From Streptomyces sp. NBC_00190 (GTDB lineage Bacteria > Actinomycetota > Actinomycetes > Streptomycetales > Streptomycetaceae), in NCBI RefSeq assembly GCF_036203305.1, contig NZ_CP108131.1:5890001-5954000 (forward strand): a stretch of 64,000 nucleotides of DNA. The letters run 5' to 3'. A model generated the notes under the pieces. That model made no database searches. It had not been told where the DNA came from and worked only from the letters and a program-made list of their open reading frames with translations. The position numbers and the translations under genes are program-made. Below are positions 32,647-41,844 of the stretch, piece by piece. How positions within the stretch are numbered: position 1 is the first letter of the stretch; each line of letters begins with the position of its first letter.

Positions 32647-33435
32647 GTGTTCGGACGTCGCAAGAAGAACGACTCCGCCAAGGACGGCGGCGCGGCCGAG
32701 CAGGTCGATGGCCGCGAGTCCGGCCTGGATGCCGGCGAGCAGGACGGCGCCGGGGAACCCGACGCCGAGCCGCGCCGGGTGAACCTGCCTCCGGCCCCGC
32801 GGCCCGACGGCCCCTGGGACATCTCCGAGGTGCTCGGCGACCCGGCCGACGGCCGGGTCGACCTGGGCGGCATCCTCGTACCCGGTGTCGAGGGCATGGA
32901 GCTGCGGGTCGAGGTCGCCGGTGACGCGATCGTCGCCGCGACCGTCGTCCTGGGCGACAGTGCCGTACAGCTGCAGGCCTTCGCCGCGCCCCGCAAGGAA
33001 GGCATCTGGGGCGAGGTCCGCGAGGAGATCGCCGCGGGCATCACCCAGCAGGGCGGCATCATCGACGAGGCCGAGGGCCCGCTGGGCTGGGAGCTGCGTG
33101 CGCAGGTGCCCGTACCGCTCCCGGACGGGCAGACCGGCGCTCAGCTGGTCCGCTTCGTCGGCGTCGACGGTCCGCGCTGGTTCCTGCGCGGTGTCATCTC
33201 CGGCCAGGGCGCGGTGCGCCCCGAGTCGGCGGGTGTCCTCGAGCAGATCCTCCGCGACACCGTCGTGGTCCGCGGCGACGGCCCGATGGCCCCCCGCGAC
33301 CCGATCGTCCTGAAGCTGCCGAACGACGCCCAGATGGTGCCGGACGGCGTGCAGACGGAGGACCAGGAAGGCTCCCGTTTCGGCGGCGGCATGGGCCAGC
33401 TGGAGCGCGGCCCGGAGATCACCGAGGTCCGCTGA
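32647..33435 (+). CDS. DUF3710 family protein
   Basis: This 262-residue protein is a clear DUF3710 member: a charged start (MFGRRKKNDSAKD), an acidic linker, then conserved NLPPAPRPDGPWDISEV, FAAPRKEGIWGEVREEIAAG, GPRWFLRGVISGQGA and the terminal GQLERGPEITEVR. The family always lies next to dut in actinobacteria (Rv2696c) and its function is not known. The GTG start at 32647 follows the dut stop by one base with GGAAGG upstream, so it is translationally linked to dut. A strong terminator ends the operon. Confidence 0.93.
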   Translation: MFGRRKKNDSAKDGGAAEQVDGRESGLDAGEQDGAGEPDAEPRRVNLPPAPRPDGPWDISEVLGDPADGRVDLGGILVPGVEGMELRVEVAGDAIVAATVVLGDSAVQLQAFAAPRKEGIWGEVREEIAAGITQQGGIIDEAEGPLGWELRAQVPVPLPDGQTGAQLVRFVGVDGPRWFLRGVISGQGAVRPESAGVLEQILRDTVVVRGDGPMAPRDPIVLKLPNDAQMVPDGVQTEDQEGSRFGGGMGQLERGPEITEVR

Positions 33436-33478
33436 CCGAGGTGTCACCCCCGCGCGCGGGGGCAGACGTGCGTTTTCG

Positions 33479-33520
33479 GCCGGTGGGCCCTACTCCTTCG
33501 GGGTGGGGCCCACCGGCTTT
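33479..33520 (+). terminator. Strong Rho-independent terminator after DUF3710
   Basis: GCCGGTGGGCCC (33479-33490) pairs with GGGCCCACCGGC (33506-33517); the inner bases TACTCC/GGGTG extend the stem to a CTTCGG-type loop, and TTT follows. A second GC palindrome (CCCCGCGCGCGGGG) lies just upstream near 33447-33462. Confidence 0.92.
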
Positions 33521-33618
33521 CGCGCCCACGGCAGGACCCGCGTCAGGGTTCCGTCAGGGATGGGCGTCCGGCCCCTCATCGGTGCGTGGAGCGGGCCGGC
33601 GTCCCCGAGAATGGGCGC

Positions 33619-36228
33619 ATGGGACGCGGCAAGCTACGGATCTATCTCGGCGCGGCACCCGGTGTGGGCAAGACCTACGCGATGCTCTCCGAGGGCCACC
33701 GCCGGGTGGAGCGGGGCACCGACTGCGTCGTCGGATTCGTCGAGCACCACGGGCGGCAGCGCACCGAGGTCATGCTGCACGGCCTGGAACAGGTGCGGCG
33801 CAGGGAGCTCACGTACCGCGGAGCGGCCTTCACCGAGATGGACATGGACGCGCTCCTCGCCCGCAGACCCGCCGTCGCGCTCGTGGACGAGCTCGCGCAC
33901 ACCAACGTGCCGGGCTCGCGCAACGCCAAGCGCTGGCAGGACGTCGAGGAGCTGCTGCGGGCCGGCATCGACGTCGTGTCGACCGTCAACATCCAGCACC
34001 TGGAGTCGCTCGGGGACGTCGTCGAGTCGATCACCGGGGTGCGGCAGCGGGAGACCGTGCCGGACGAGGTGGTCCGGCGGGCCGACCAGATCGAGCTCGT
34101 CGACATGTCTCCGCAGGCGCTGCGGCGGCGGATGGCGCACGGAAACGTCTACCGGCCCGACAAGGTCGACGCGGCCCTGTCCAACTACTTCCGCCCCGGC
34201 AACCTGACCGCGCTGCGCGAGCTCGCCCTGCTGTGGGTGGCCGACCGGGCCGACGAGTACCTCCAGCAGTACCGGGGCGAGCACGGCATCCACTCCACGT
34301 GGCAGGCGCGGGAGCGGATCGTCGTCGGGCTCACCGGAGGCCCGGAGGGGCGCACGCTCATCCGGCGCGCCGCCCGGATGGCGGCCAAGGGCTCGGGCAG
34401 CGAGATCCTGGCCGTCTACATCGCCCGCAGCGACGGCTTGACCGCCGCCTCGCCGAAGGAGCTCGCGGTTCAGCGGACCCTGGTCGAGGACCTGGGCGGA
34501 ACGTTTCACCATGTGATCGGCGACAACGTCCCCGAGGCGCTGCTCGCCTTCGCCCGGGGGGTCAACGCCACCCAGATCGTGCTCGGCTCCAGCCGCCGCA
34601 AGGCCTGGCAGTACCTCTTCGGCCCCGGGGTCGGCGCCACCGTGGCCCGCGACTCGGGGCCCGACCTCGACGTCCACATCGTCACGCACGAGCACGCGGC
34701 CAAGGGGCGCGGGCTGCCCGTGGTCCGCTCGGCGGCCCGGCTGGGGCGGCCCCGGACCGTGGCCGGCTGGGTGGTGGGCGTGGCCTTCCCGGTGCTGCTG
34801 TGCCTGCTGCTCACGCACGTCGACGCGGACCTCGGGCTCGCGAACGACATGCTGATCTTCCTGGCGCTGACGGTGGCGTCCGCGCTGCTGGGCGGGCTCT
34901 GGCCGGCCCTCGCCTCGGCCGCCCTGGGCTCGCTGCTGCTGAACTACTACTTCGCACCGCCGCTGCACCTGTGGACCATCGCCGACCCGAAGAACATCGT
35001 CGCCGTCGCCGTCTTCTTCGGGGTGGCCGTCTCGGTGGCCTCCGTGGTCGGCGTGGCCGCCCGGCGCACCCACCAGGCCGCGCGGCTGCGCGCCGAGTCC
35101 GAGATCCTGTCCTTCCTCGCCGGGAGCGTGCTGCGCGGCGAGACCACCCTGAACGCGCTGCTGGAGCGGGTGCGCGAGACCTTCGCCATGGAGTCCGTGG
35201 CCCTGCTGGAGCGGTCCGGCGACACCGAGCCGTGGAAGCAGGCCGGCAGCGTCGGCCCGAACCCCGCCGCCCGGCCCGAGGACGGCGATGTGGACATGCC
35301 CATCGGGGACCACATGGCGCTGGCCCTGACCGGGCGGGTGCTGCCCGCCGAGGACCGCCGGGTGCTCGGCGCCTTTGCCGCCCAGGCCGCCGTGGTACTG
35401 GACCGGCAGCGGCTGGTCGGGGAGGCGGAGGAGGCCCGTCGGCTGGCCGAGGGCAACCGGATCCGGACCGCGCTGCTGGCCGCCGTCAGCCACGACCTGC
35501 GTACCCCGCTGGCCTCCATCAAGGCCTCGGTGACGTCCTTGCGCTCCGACGACGTGGAATGGTCCGACGAGGACCGGGCCGAGCTCCTCGAAGGCATCGA
35601 GGACGGCGCCGACCGGCTCGACCACCTGGTGGGCAACCTGCTCGACATGTCCCGGCTGCAGACCGGCACCGTCACCCCGCTGATCCGGGAGATCGACCTC
35701 GACGAGGTGGTCCCGATGGCGCTGGGCGGCGTACCGGAGGACAGCGTCGTGCTGGACGTGCCGGAGACGCTGCCGATGGTGGCGGTGGACCCGGGACTCC
35801 TGGAGCGGGCCGTGGCCAACGTGGTGGAGAACGCCGTGAAGTACAGCCCGGCGGGGGAGCGGGTGCTGGTGGCGGCCAGCTTCCTCGGCGACCGGGTCGA
35901 GGTGCGGGTCGTCGACCGCGGGCCCGGCGTGCCCGAGGAGGCCAAGGACCGGATCTTCGCGCCCTTCCAGCGGTACGGGGACGCGCCGCGCGGCTCCGGG
36001 GTGGGCCTCGGACTCGCGGTCGCCCGGGGCTTCGCCGAGGCCATGGACGGCACCCTGACGGCCGAGGACACCCCCGGCGGCGGGCTGACCATGGTGCTCA
36101 CCCTGTGCGCGGCCGCCCGGGAAGGCCGGAACACCGGTGCCGGCACCGCATCCGGTGCGGAGATAGTGGAACGTGATCACGAACGTGATCGGAACCGACA
36201 GGTACGACAGAAGGCAGGACCTCAATGA
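33619..36228 (+). CDS. kdpD: Sensor histidine kinase KdpD
   Basis: This 869-residue kinase has the full KdpD architecture. An N-terminal KdpD domain carries Walker A GAAPGVGKT (11-19) and the Walker B-like VDELAHTNVPGSRNAKRW. A universal-stress-protein domain follows (LTGGPEGRTLIRRAARMA, LGSSRRKAWQYLFG), then four clustered membrane helices (~375-480), a GAF-like domain, HisKA with His625 (AAVSHDLRTPLASIK), and HATPase (NVVENAVKYS, GSGVGLGLAVARGF). It senses low K+ or osmotic stress and phosphorylates KdpE; in Firmicutes the USP domain of KdpD binds c-di-AMP. The ATG at 33619 gives the family N-terminus. The tail after ~835 is non-conserved. No kdpFABC pump genes lie in this window. Confidence 0.95.
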   Translation: MGRGKLRIYLGAAPGVGKTYAMLSEGHRRVERGTDCVVGFVEHHGRQRTEVMLHGLEQVRRRELTYRGAAFTEMDMDALLARRPAVALVDELAHTNVPGSRNAKRWQDVEELLRAGIDVVSTVNIQHLESLGDVVESITGVRQRETVPDEVVRRADQIELVDMSPQALRRRMAHGNVYRPDKVDAALSNYFRPGNLTALRELALLWVADRADEYLQQYRGEHGIHSTWQARERIVVGLTGGPEGRTLIRRAARMAAKGSGSEILAVYIARSDGLTAASPKELAVQRTLVEDLGGTFHHVIGDNVPEALLAFARGVNATQIVLGSSRRKAWQYLFGPGVGATVARDSGPDLDVHIVTHEHAAKGRGLPVVRSAARLGRPRTVAGWVVGVAFPVLLCLLLTHVDADLGLANDMLIFLALTVASALLGGLWPALASAALGSLLLNYYFAPPLHLWTIADPKNIVAVAVFFGVAVSVASVVGVAARRTHQAARLRAESEILSFLAGSVLRGETTLNALLERVRETFAMESVALLERSGDTEPWKQAGSVGPNPAARPEDGDVDMPIGDHMALALTGRVLPAEDRRVLGAFAAQAAVVLDRQRLVGEAEEARRLAEGNRIRTALLAAVSHDLRTPLASIKASVTSLRSDDVEWSDEDRAELLEGIEDGADRLDHLVGNLLDMSRLQTGTVTPLIREIDLDEVVPMALGGVPEDSVVLDVPETLPMVAVDPGLLERAVANVVENAVKYSPAGERVLVAASFLGDRVEVRVVDRGPGVPEEAKDRIFAPFQRYGDAPRGSGVGLGLAVARGFAEAMDGTLTAEDTPGGGLTMVLTLCAAAREGRNTGAGTASGAEIVERDHERDRNRQVRQKAGPQ

Positions 36229-36911
36229 CCCGGGTGCTCGTGGTGGAAGACGAGCCGCAGATCGTCCGAGCCCTCGTGATCAATCTGAAGGCACGCACGT
36301 ACGAGGTCGACGCGGCGGCCGACGGGGCGAGCGCCCTGGAACTCGCGGCGGCCCGCCACCCCGACGTGGTCCTCCTCGACCTCGGCCTGCCCGACATGGA
36401 CGGCATCGAGGTGATCAAGGGCCTGCGCGGCTGGACCCGGGTGCCGATCCTGGTCCTCTCCGCCCGCCACACCTCCGACGAGAAGGTCGAGGCGCTGGAC
36501 GCGGGCGCCGACGACTACGTCACCAAGCCCTTCGGCATGGACGAGCTGCTGGCCCGGCTGCGCGCCGCCGTCCGGCGGGCCGAGCCGGCCGCCGGCTCCG
36601 GCGAGGACGAGGTGGTGGTGGAGACCGACGGCTTCACCGTGGACCTGGCCGCCAAGAAGGCCGTGCGCGAGGGGCGCGACGTACGGCTCACGCCCACCGA
36701 GTGGCACCTGCTGGAGGTCCTGGTGCGCAACGGCGGCAAGCTGGTCAGCCAGAAACAGCTCCTCCAGGAGGTCTGGGGGCCCTCGTACGGCACGGAGACG
36801 AACTACCTGCGGGTCTACATGGCGCAGCTGCGGCGCAAACTGGAGGCGGACCCCTCGCACCCGCGGCACTTCATCACCGAACCGGGCATGGGATACCGCT
36901 TCGAGAGGTAG
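36225..36911 (+). CDS. kdpE: Response regulator KdpE
   Basis: This 228-residue OmpR-family regulator starts inside the end of kdpD (ATGA overlap). The receiver has ED at 8-9, phospho-Asp52 (VVLLDLGLPDMDGIEV) and VTKPFGMDEL; the winged helix has VRLTPTEWHLLEVLVRNGG and the recognition segment ETNYLRVYMAQLRRKLEADP, typical of KdpE. It activates the kdp K+-uptake genes in other bacteria. Its target here may lie elsewhere on the chromosome or include the nearby K+ genes (38.2-41.8 kb), which is inference. Confidence 0.95.
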   Translation: MTRVLVVEDEPQIVRALVINLKARTYEVDAAADGASALELAAARHPDVVLLDLGLPDMDGIEVIKGLRGWTRVPILVLSARHTSDEKVEALDAGADDYVTKPFGMDELLARLRAAVRRAEPAAGSGEDEVVVETDGFTVDLAAKKAVREGRDVRLTPTEWHLLEVLVRNGGKLVSQKQLLQEVWGPSYGTETNYLRVYMAQLRRKLEADPSHPRHFITEPGMGYRFER

Positions 36912-36935
36912 TGCGGGCGCCGGTACGCTTCCTGT

Positions 36936-37355
36936 ATGAGTGCTGAACCGCGTCCCGAGATGCCCGTGAAGCCTGCCAGGCCGGCGGGCCGGTTCCGCCG
37001 GATGATAGAGCGGCTGTCCTCCTCGCAGGAGGAGCTGCATTCGGCGGAGCTGCAGGAGGACGCAGAAGCCGCGGGGTGCACGCGGATCTGCGACTGCCAC
37101 GACCGCCAGATAGTCAAGGTGACCGGAACGCTGCGCACGGTCACCCTGCGCCCGCGCGCGGGCGTCCCCGCCCTGGAGGCGGAGCTCTTCGACGGCTCGG
37201 CCGCACTGGACGTGGTCTGGCTCGGGCGTCGCTCGATCGTGGGAATCGAGCCCGGCCGGCGCATGATCGCCTCAGGGCGGATCTCCATGACCCACGGCCG
37301 TCGGGTGCTCTTCAACCCGAAGTACGAACTCCGACCGCTCGGACAGGAGCACTGA
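36936..37355 (+). CDS. OB-fold nucleic-acid-binding domain protein
   Basis: This 139-residue protein has a basic helical start (PVKPARPAGRFRRMIERLSS), then Glu-rich helix and an OB-fold from ~45 with IVKVTGTLRTVTLRPRAGVP, LEAELFDGSAALDVVWLGRR and GRRMIASGRISMTHGRRVLF. It matches the actinobacterial family that includes Rv2694c, always beside DUF3159 and trkA genes. RNA or single-strand DNA binding is suggested by the fold only. Cys-x-Cys (CTRICDCHD) before the OB-fold may bind metal. It shares the conserved neighbourhood with DUF3159, 3 bp downstream. Confidence 0.88.
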   Translation: MSAEPRPEMPVKPARPAGRFRRMIERLSSSQEELHSAELQEDAEAAGCTRICDCHDRQIVKVTGTLRTVTLRPRAGVPALEAELFDGSAALDVVWLGRRSIVGIEPGRRMIASGRISMTHGRRVLFNPKYELRPLGQEH

Positions 37356-37358
37356 CCG

Positions 37359-38084
37359 GTGACGTCATTCGACAAACCGACCACCCCAGACCCCGCCGCC
37401 GGTTCCGCCGAGGACCAGAAGGCGGTGACGCAGGCGGCGCTCTTCGACGCCTTCGGCGGCATCCGGGGCACCGTGGAGACGATGCTCCCCGGGCTCCTCT
37501 TCGTCATGATCTACACGATCAACAAGGACGTGAAGCTGTCCGCCATCGCGGCGGGCGCGGTCGCGGTCCTTCTGGTGATCGTGCGGCTGCTGCGCAAGGA
37601 CACGGTCAAGCACGCCTTCAGCGGCGTCTTCGGCGTGGGCGTGGGCGTGGCCTTCGCCCTGTTCACGGGCAGCGCGAAGGGCTTCTACCTGCCGGGCATG
37701 ATCTACGGTGTCGGCCTGGGCGTGGCCTTCACGGTCTCGGCGCTGGTGGGCTTCCCGCTGCTGGGGGTGATCCTGGGCCCGGTCTTCAAGGAGAACCTGT
37801 CCTGGCGCACCCGCAACCCCGGACGCAAGAAGGCCTACGTCAAGGCCAGCCTGGCCTGGGGCCTGATCTTCCTCGCCAAGTACGCGATCCTCTTCCCGCT
37901 GTACTGGTGGGGCGACGCGACGCAGCTGGGCTGGGTGCTGATCGCGCTGAAGCTGCCGCCGATGGTGCTCGCGGTGTACTTCACGTGGGTGTTCCTGGCG
38001 AAGGCCCCGCCGCCGATCGATGTGATCGCGGAGTGGGAGGCCAAGGAGGCCGCCGAAGCCGCCGCCGGGAAGCCGGGGGCCTGA
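37359..38084 (+). CDS. DUF3159 membrane protein
   Basis: The 241-residue protein has five or six membrane helices: GLLFVMIYTINKDVKLSAIA, AVAVLLVIVRLL, FGVGVGVAFALFTG, VGLGVAFTVSALVGFPLLGV, LIFLAKYAILFPLYWWG and VYFTWVFLAKAPPP, with a conserved KENLSWRTRNPGRKKAYVKA cytoplasmic loop. This is the DUF3159 family (Rv2693c). Its function is unknown, but the fixed neighbourhood with TrkA proteins and an OB-fold protein suggests a link to ion homeostasis. The GTG at 37359 is 3 bp after the previous stop. A perfect terminator follows. Confidence 0.92.
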   Translation: MTSFDKPTTPDPAAGSAEDQKAVTQAALFDAFGGIRGTVETMLPGLLFVMIYTINKDVKLSAIAAGAVAVLLVIVRLLRKDTVKHAFSGVFGVGVGVAFALFTGSAKGFYLPGMIYGVGLGVAFTVSALVGFPLLGVILGPVFKENLSWRTRNPGRKKAYVKASLAWGLIFLAKYAILFPLYWWGDATQLGWVLIALKLPPMVLAVYFTWVFLAKAPPPIDVIAEWEAKEAAEAAAGKPGA

Positions 38085-38134
38085 GACCTGCTGCCGCCGC
38101 CTCTGCCGCTGCCGCTGAGGGGCGGTATCCGACG

Positions 38135-38188
38135 GTGACGCGAAGGGGGCGGGGTGACCATCCGGTCACCCCGCCCCCTTCGCGTCAC
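38135..38188. terminator. Bidirectional terminator with perfect 25-bp stem
   Basis: The arm from 38135 to 38159 (starting GTGACGCGAAGGGGGCGGGG) is the exact reverse complement of 38164-38188, with the 4-nt loop ATCC. It separates the convergent DUF3159 and TrkA genes. This is the longest perfect hairpin I found in the window. Confidence 0.97.
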
Positions 38189-38209
38189 TTCAGGTGTCTC
38201 TTCGCTTCC

Positions 38210-38872
38210 TCAGCGACGGGCCTGGAGGAGGTCCTCCAGCTGTTCCTCGCGGGCCTGGGCGGCCACGAAGAGGAGCTCGTCGCCGGGCTCCAGGGTCTCC
38301 TCCGCGTGCGGGGTCAGGACCCGGTTGCCGCGGATGATGGTGACCAGCGAGGTGTCCTCGGGCCAGGTGATCTCGCTGATCTGGGTGCCCGCGACCGAGG
38401 AGTCGGCCGGCAGGGTCAGCTCGACGAGGTTGGCGTCGCCGTGGCTGAAGCGCAGCAACCGGACCAGGTCGCCGACGCTGACGGCCTCCTCGACCAGGGC
38501 CGACATCAGGCGCGGCGTGGAGACCGCGACGTCGACGCCCCAGGACTCGTTGAAGAGCCACTCGTTCTTCGGGTTGTTGACGCGGGCCACCACGCGCGGG
38601 ACCCCGTACTCGGTCTTGGCGAGCAGCGAAACGACGAGGTTGACCTTGTCGTCACCGGTCGCCGCGATGACCACGTTGCAGCGCTGCAGCGCCGCCTCGT
38701 CCAGCGAGGTGATCTCGCAGGCGTCGGCCAGCAGCCACTCGGCCTGCGGTACCCGTTCCACCGAGATGGCGGTCGGGGCCTTGTCGACCAGGAGCACCTC
38801 GTGGCCGTTCTCGAGCAGCTCACCCGCGATGGAGCGGCCCACCGCGCCCGCTCCGGCGATCGCGACCCTCAT
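38210..38872 (-). CDS. TrkA-family K+ uptake regulatory protein (CeoC-like)
   Basis: This 220-residue protein has an N-terminal RCK/TrkA_N Rossmann domain (MRVAIAGAGAVGRSIAGELL, VLLVDKAP, VVIAATGDDKVNLVVSLLAK) and a C-terminal TrkA_C domain (GTQISEITWPEDTSLVTIIR). NAD(H)- or ATP-binding subunits of this kind gate K+ transporters. Its ATG overlaps the stop of the upstream TrkA gene by 4 bp, so both are made together and may form a hetero-complex, as CeoB/CeoC of M. tuberculosis do by synteny. No TrkH/TrkG channel lies in the window; the KimA-like permease next door is a possible partner. Confidence 0.92.
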   Translation of the reverse strand: MRVAIAGAGAVGRSIAGELLENGHEVLLVDKAPTAISVERVPQAEWLLADACEITSLDEAALQRCNVVIAATGDDKVNLVVSLLAKTEYGVPRVVARVNNPKNEWLFNESWGVDVAVSTPRLMSALVEEAVSVGDLVRLLRFSHGDANLVELTLPADSSVAGTQISEITWPEDTSLVTIIRGNRVLTPHAEETLEPGDELLFVAAQAREEQLEDLLQARR

Positions 38873-39537
38873 GCGTGTGCCTCCTCAGGCCCCTCGGCGA
38901 AGGCCGCCTCGACCTTGTCGATCTCGTCCGTGCGCATCATCACGTGGACGAGGTCGCCCTCCTGAAGGACCGTCGCCGACGTGGGCAGCATGGCTTCGCC
39001 CAGTCGGGTGAGGAAGGCGACACGAACGCCGGTCTCGTCCTGCAGCCGGCTGACCTTGTGGCCTATCCAGGCGGCCGAGGTGTGCACCTCGGCGAGCTGC
39101 ACACCGCCACTCGGGTCGCGCCACAGCGGCTCGGCACCCGAGGGCAGCAGGCGGCGCAGCATCTGGTCGGCGGTCCAGCGCACCGTGGCGACCGTCGGGA
39201 TGCCGAGGCGCTGGTAGACCTCGGCGCGCTTGGGGTCGTAGATGCGGGCCGCGACGTTCTCGACGCCGAACATCTCACGGGCGACACGCGCGGCAATGAT
39301 GTTGGAATTGTCACCACTGCTGACGGCCGCGAAGGCTCCCGCCTCCTCGATTCCCGCCTCGCGCAGGGTGTCCTGGTCGAAGCCGACCCCGGTGACGCGG
39401 CGGCCGCCGAATCCGGCGCCCAGCCGGCGGAATGCGGTGGGGTCCTGGTCGACGACAGCGACCGTATGCCCCTGCTGCTCCAGGGTCTGCGCGAGGGCGG
39501 AGCCCACTCTTCCGCAGCCCATGATGACGATGTGCAC
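38869..39537 (-). CDS. TrkA-family K+ uptake regulatory protein (CeoB-like)
   Basis: This 222-residue paralogue starts at GTG 39537 (VHIVIMGCGRVGSALAQTLE). It has the nucleotide-binding GCGRVG motif, VAVVDQDPTAFRRL, the helix AVSSGDNSNIIAARVAREMF with Asn-Ser-Asn, and a C-terminal TrkA_C domain (LQEGDLVHVMMRTDEI). It is first in a two-gene operon with the CeoC-like gene and is divergent from the permease gene at 39735, with 197 bp between the starts. This arrangement matches Rv2691 and Rv2690c in M. tuberculosis as I recall. Confidence 0.92.
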   Translation of the reverse strand: MHIVIMGCGRVGSALAQTLEQQGHTVAVVDQDPTAFRRLGAGFGGRRVTGVGFDQDTLREAGIEEAGAFAAVSSGDNSNIIAARVAREMFGVENVAARIYDPKRAEVYQRLGIPTVATVRWTADQMLRRLLPSGAEPLWRDPSGGVQLAEVHTSAAWIGHKVSRLQDETGVRVAFLTRLGEAMLPTSATVLQEGDLVHVMMRTDEIDKVEAAFAEGPEEAHA

Positions 39538-39734
39538 GGCCGTCCTTCCGGCTGTCAGCGCTCGCTGGTTTCCAGCCTTATTGCATGCTCTGGCTTCACA
39601 GGGTCTCAGACCATGGCCCAAGCTACACACGGGTGGTCACCAGTGTGACCTCTTGGTGTGCAGTCGGTGGTGAATTGCGGCGGGAAGGGGTGGGGGGTTC
39701 GTCAGCCGGATTTCGAACGCTTACGATCCTCTGC

Positions 39735-41783
39735 GTGTCCAAACTGACCGACCTGCCCAAACGGATCCTGATCGGCCGGGCGCTACGCAGCGACCGCCTC
39801 GGGGAAACTCTCCTTCCCAAGCGGATCGCCCTCCCTGTCTTCGCGTCCGACCCGCTCTCCTCCGTGGCATACGCCCCGGGCGAGGTTCTGCTGGTCCTGT
39901 CGATCGCGGGCGTGTCGGCGTACCGATTCAGCCCGTGGATCGCCGTCGCGGTCGTGGTGCTGATGTTCACCGTGGTCGCCTCGTACCGCCAGAACGTCCA
40001 CGCCTACCCCAGCGGCGGCGGCGACTACGAGGTCGCCAACACCAACCTGGGACCCAAGGCCGGTCTCACGGTCGCGAGCGCGCTGCTCGTCGACTACGTG
40101 CTGACCGTCGCCGTGTCGATCGCCTCGGGCGTCGAGAACCTGGGCTCGGCCGTTCCCTTCGTGGTCGAGCACAAGGTGCTCTGCGCCGTCGGAATGATCG
40201 TGCTGCTCACGCTGATGAATCTGCGCGGCATGAAGGAATCCGGCAAGCTCTTCGCGATTCCGACCTATGTCTTCGTCGCGGGCGTATTCATCATGATCGC
40301 GTGGGGTGCCTGGCAAGGCCTCGTCCTCGGCGACACGATGAAGGCGCCGACCGCCGATTTCGAGATCAAGGCGGAACACGAGGGGCTGGCCGGGTTCGCG
40401 CTGGTCTTCCTGCTCCTGCGTGCCTTCTCCTCCGGTTGTGCCGCCCTGACCGGCGTCGAGGCGATCAGCAACGGCGTACCCGCCTTCCGCAAGCCCAAGA
40501 GCAAGAACGCGGCGACGACGCTGGCCCTGATGGGCGCCCTGGCCGTGACCATGTTCTGCGGCATCATCGGCCTGGCCATGGCCACCGACGTCAGGATGGC
40601 CGAGAACCCGGCCACCGACCTGCTGGTGAACGGCACCCCGGTCGGCCCCTCGTACGTCCAGAACCCGGTGATCTCCCAGGTGGCCGAGGCCGTCTTCGGC
40701 GACGGCTCGTTCCTCTTCATCCTGCTGGCCGCCGCCACCGCGCTCGTGCTGTTCCTCGCCGCGAACACGGCGTACAACGGCTTCCCGCTGCTCGGCTCGA
40801 TCCTCGCCCAGGACCGCTACCTGCCGCGCCAGCTGCACACCCGCGGCGACCGGCTCGCCTTCTCCAACGGCATCGTCCTCCTCGCGGGCGCCGCCGCGCT
40901 GCTCACCTGGCTCTACGGGGCCGACTCGACGAAGCTCATCCAGCTCTACATCGTCGGCGTCTTCGTGTCCTTCACGCTCAGCCAGACCGGCATGGTCCGG
41001 CACTGGAACCGTCACCTGAAGGCCGAGAAGGACCCCGCCAAGCGCCGCCACATGATCCGCTCCCGCGCGATCAACGCCTTCGGCGCCTTCTTCACCGGCC
41101 TGGTCCTGGTCGTCGTCCTCGCCACCAAGTTCACCCACGGAGCCTGGGTCGCCCTGCTCGGCATGGTGATCTTCTACGGCACGATGACGGCGATCCGTAA
41201 GCACTACGACCGGGTCGCCACCGAGATCGCCGCCGCCGAGGAGCGCCCCGACGAGTACGTGCGCCCCTCGCGGGTGCACTCCGTCGTCCTGGTCTCCAAG
41301 CTCCACAAGCCCACCCTGCGGGCCCTCGCCTACGCCAAGCTGCTGCACGCCAACCGGCTGGAGGCGCTCAGCGTCAACGTCGACGAGGCCGAGACCAAGG
41401 CCCTCAAGGAGGAGTGGGAGCGGCGCGGGATCAACGTCCCGCTGAAGATCCTCGACTCGCCGTACCGGGAGATCACCCGCCCCGTGGTCGAGTACGTGAA
41501 GGGGCTGCGCACCGAGAACCCGCGCGACGCGGTCAGCGTGTACATCCCCGAGTACGTCGTCGGCCGCTGGTACGAGCACCTGCTGCACAACCAGAGCGCG
41601 CTGCGGCTCAAGGGCAGGCTCCTGTTCACCCCCGGCGTCATGGTCACCTCGGTGCCCTACCAGCTGCGGTCCTCGGAGCTCGCGAAGAAGCGGGCGAAGA
41701 AGCGGGCGGAGTGGAACGCCCCCGGCGCGGTGCGCCGCGGCCCGGTGGACGCCCCGCGCCCGAAGACCCCGGCGGGGAAGTAG
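39735..41783 (+). CDS. APC-superfamily permease, KimA-like K+ transporter candidate
   Basis: This 682-residue protein opens with RILIGRALRSDRLGETLLPK, then the KimA-type first helix LPVFASDPLSSVAYAPGEVL (compare SDALSSVAYG in B. subtilis KimA). It has about 12 membrane helices up to ~510, then a ~170-residue cytoplasmic USP-like domain (SVVLVSKLHKPTLRALAYAK; LSVNVDEAETKALKEEWERR; DAVSVYIPEYVVGRWYEHLL). KimA proteins import K+ with H+ and are controlled by c-di-AMP. Adjacency to two TrkA proteins and kdpDE supports a K+ role here; amino-acid transport remains possible. The GTG start at 39735 fits the family N-terminus. Confidence 0.85.
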   Translation: MSKLTDLPKRILIGRALRSDRLGETLLPKRIALPVFASDPLSSVAYAPGEVLLVLSIAGVSAYRFSPWIAVAVVVLMFTVVASYRQNVHAYPSGGGDYEVANTNLGPKAGLTVASALLVDYVLTVAVSIASGVENLGSAVPFVVEHKVLCAVGMIVLLTLMNLRGMKESGKLFAIPTYVFVAGVFIMIAWGAWQGLVLGDTMKAPTADFEIKAEHEGLAGFALVFLLLRAFSSGCAALTGVEAISNGVPAFRKPKSKNAATTLALMGALAVTMFCGIIGLAMATDVRMAENPATDLLVNGTPVGPSYVQNPVISQVAEAVFGDGSFLFILLAAATALVLFLAANTAYNGFPLLGSILAQDRYLPRQLHTRGDRLAFSNGIVLLAGAAALLTWLYGADSTKLIQLYIVGVFVSFTLSQTGMVRHWNRHLKAEKDPAKRRHMIRSRAINAFGAFFTGLVLVVVLATKFTHGAWVALLGMVIFYGTMTAIRKHYDRVATEIAAAEERPDEYVRPSRVHSVVLVSKLHKPTLRALAYAKLLHANRLEALSVNVDEAETKALKEEWERRGINVPLKILDSPYREITRPVVEYVKGLRTENPRDAVSVYIPEYVVGRWYEHLLHNQSALRLKGRLLFTPGVMVTSVPYQLRSSELAKKRAKKRAEWNAPGAVRRGPVDAPRPKTPAGK

Positions 41784-41844
41784 CGGCGGCGGAGCACCGG
41801 CGGCGAAGCACCGGCGGCGAAGTCGGCCGCCGGACAGGGTTGGC

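Noticed and set aside
33634..36225. An 863-codon minus-strand frame opposite kdpD
   Set aside because: kdpD has all its motifs in the plus strand. The antisense frame has none.
39538..39734. Possible c-di-AMP (ydaO-type) riboswitch upstream of the KimA-like gene
   Set aside because: The 197-bp divergent gap shows only short inverted repeats (such as GGTCAC/GTGACC) and no arrangement I recognise as that riboswitch.
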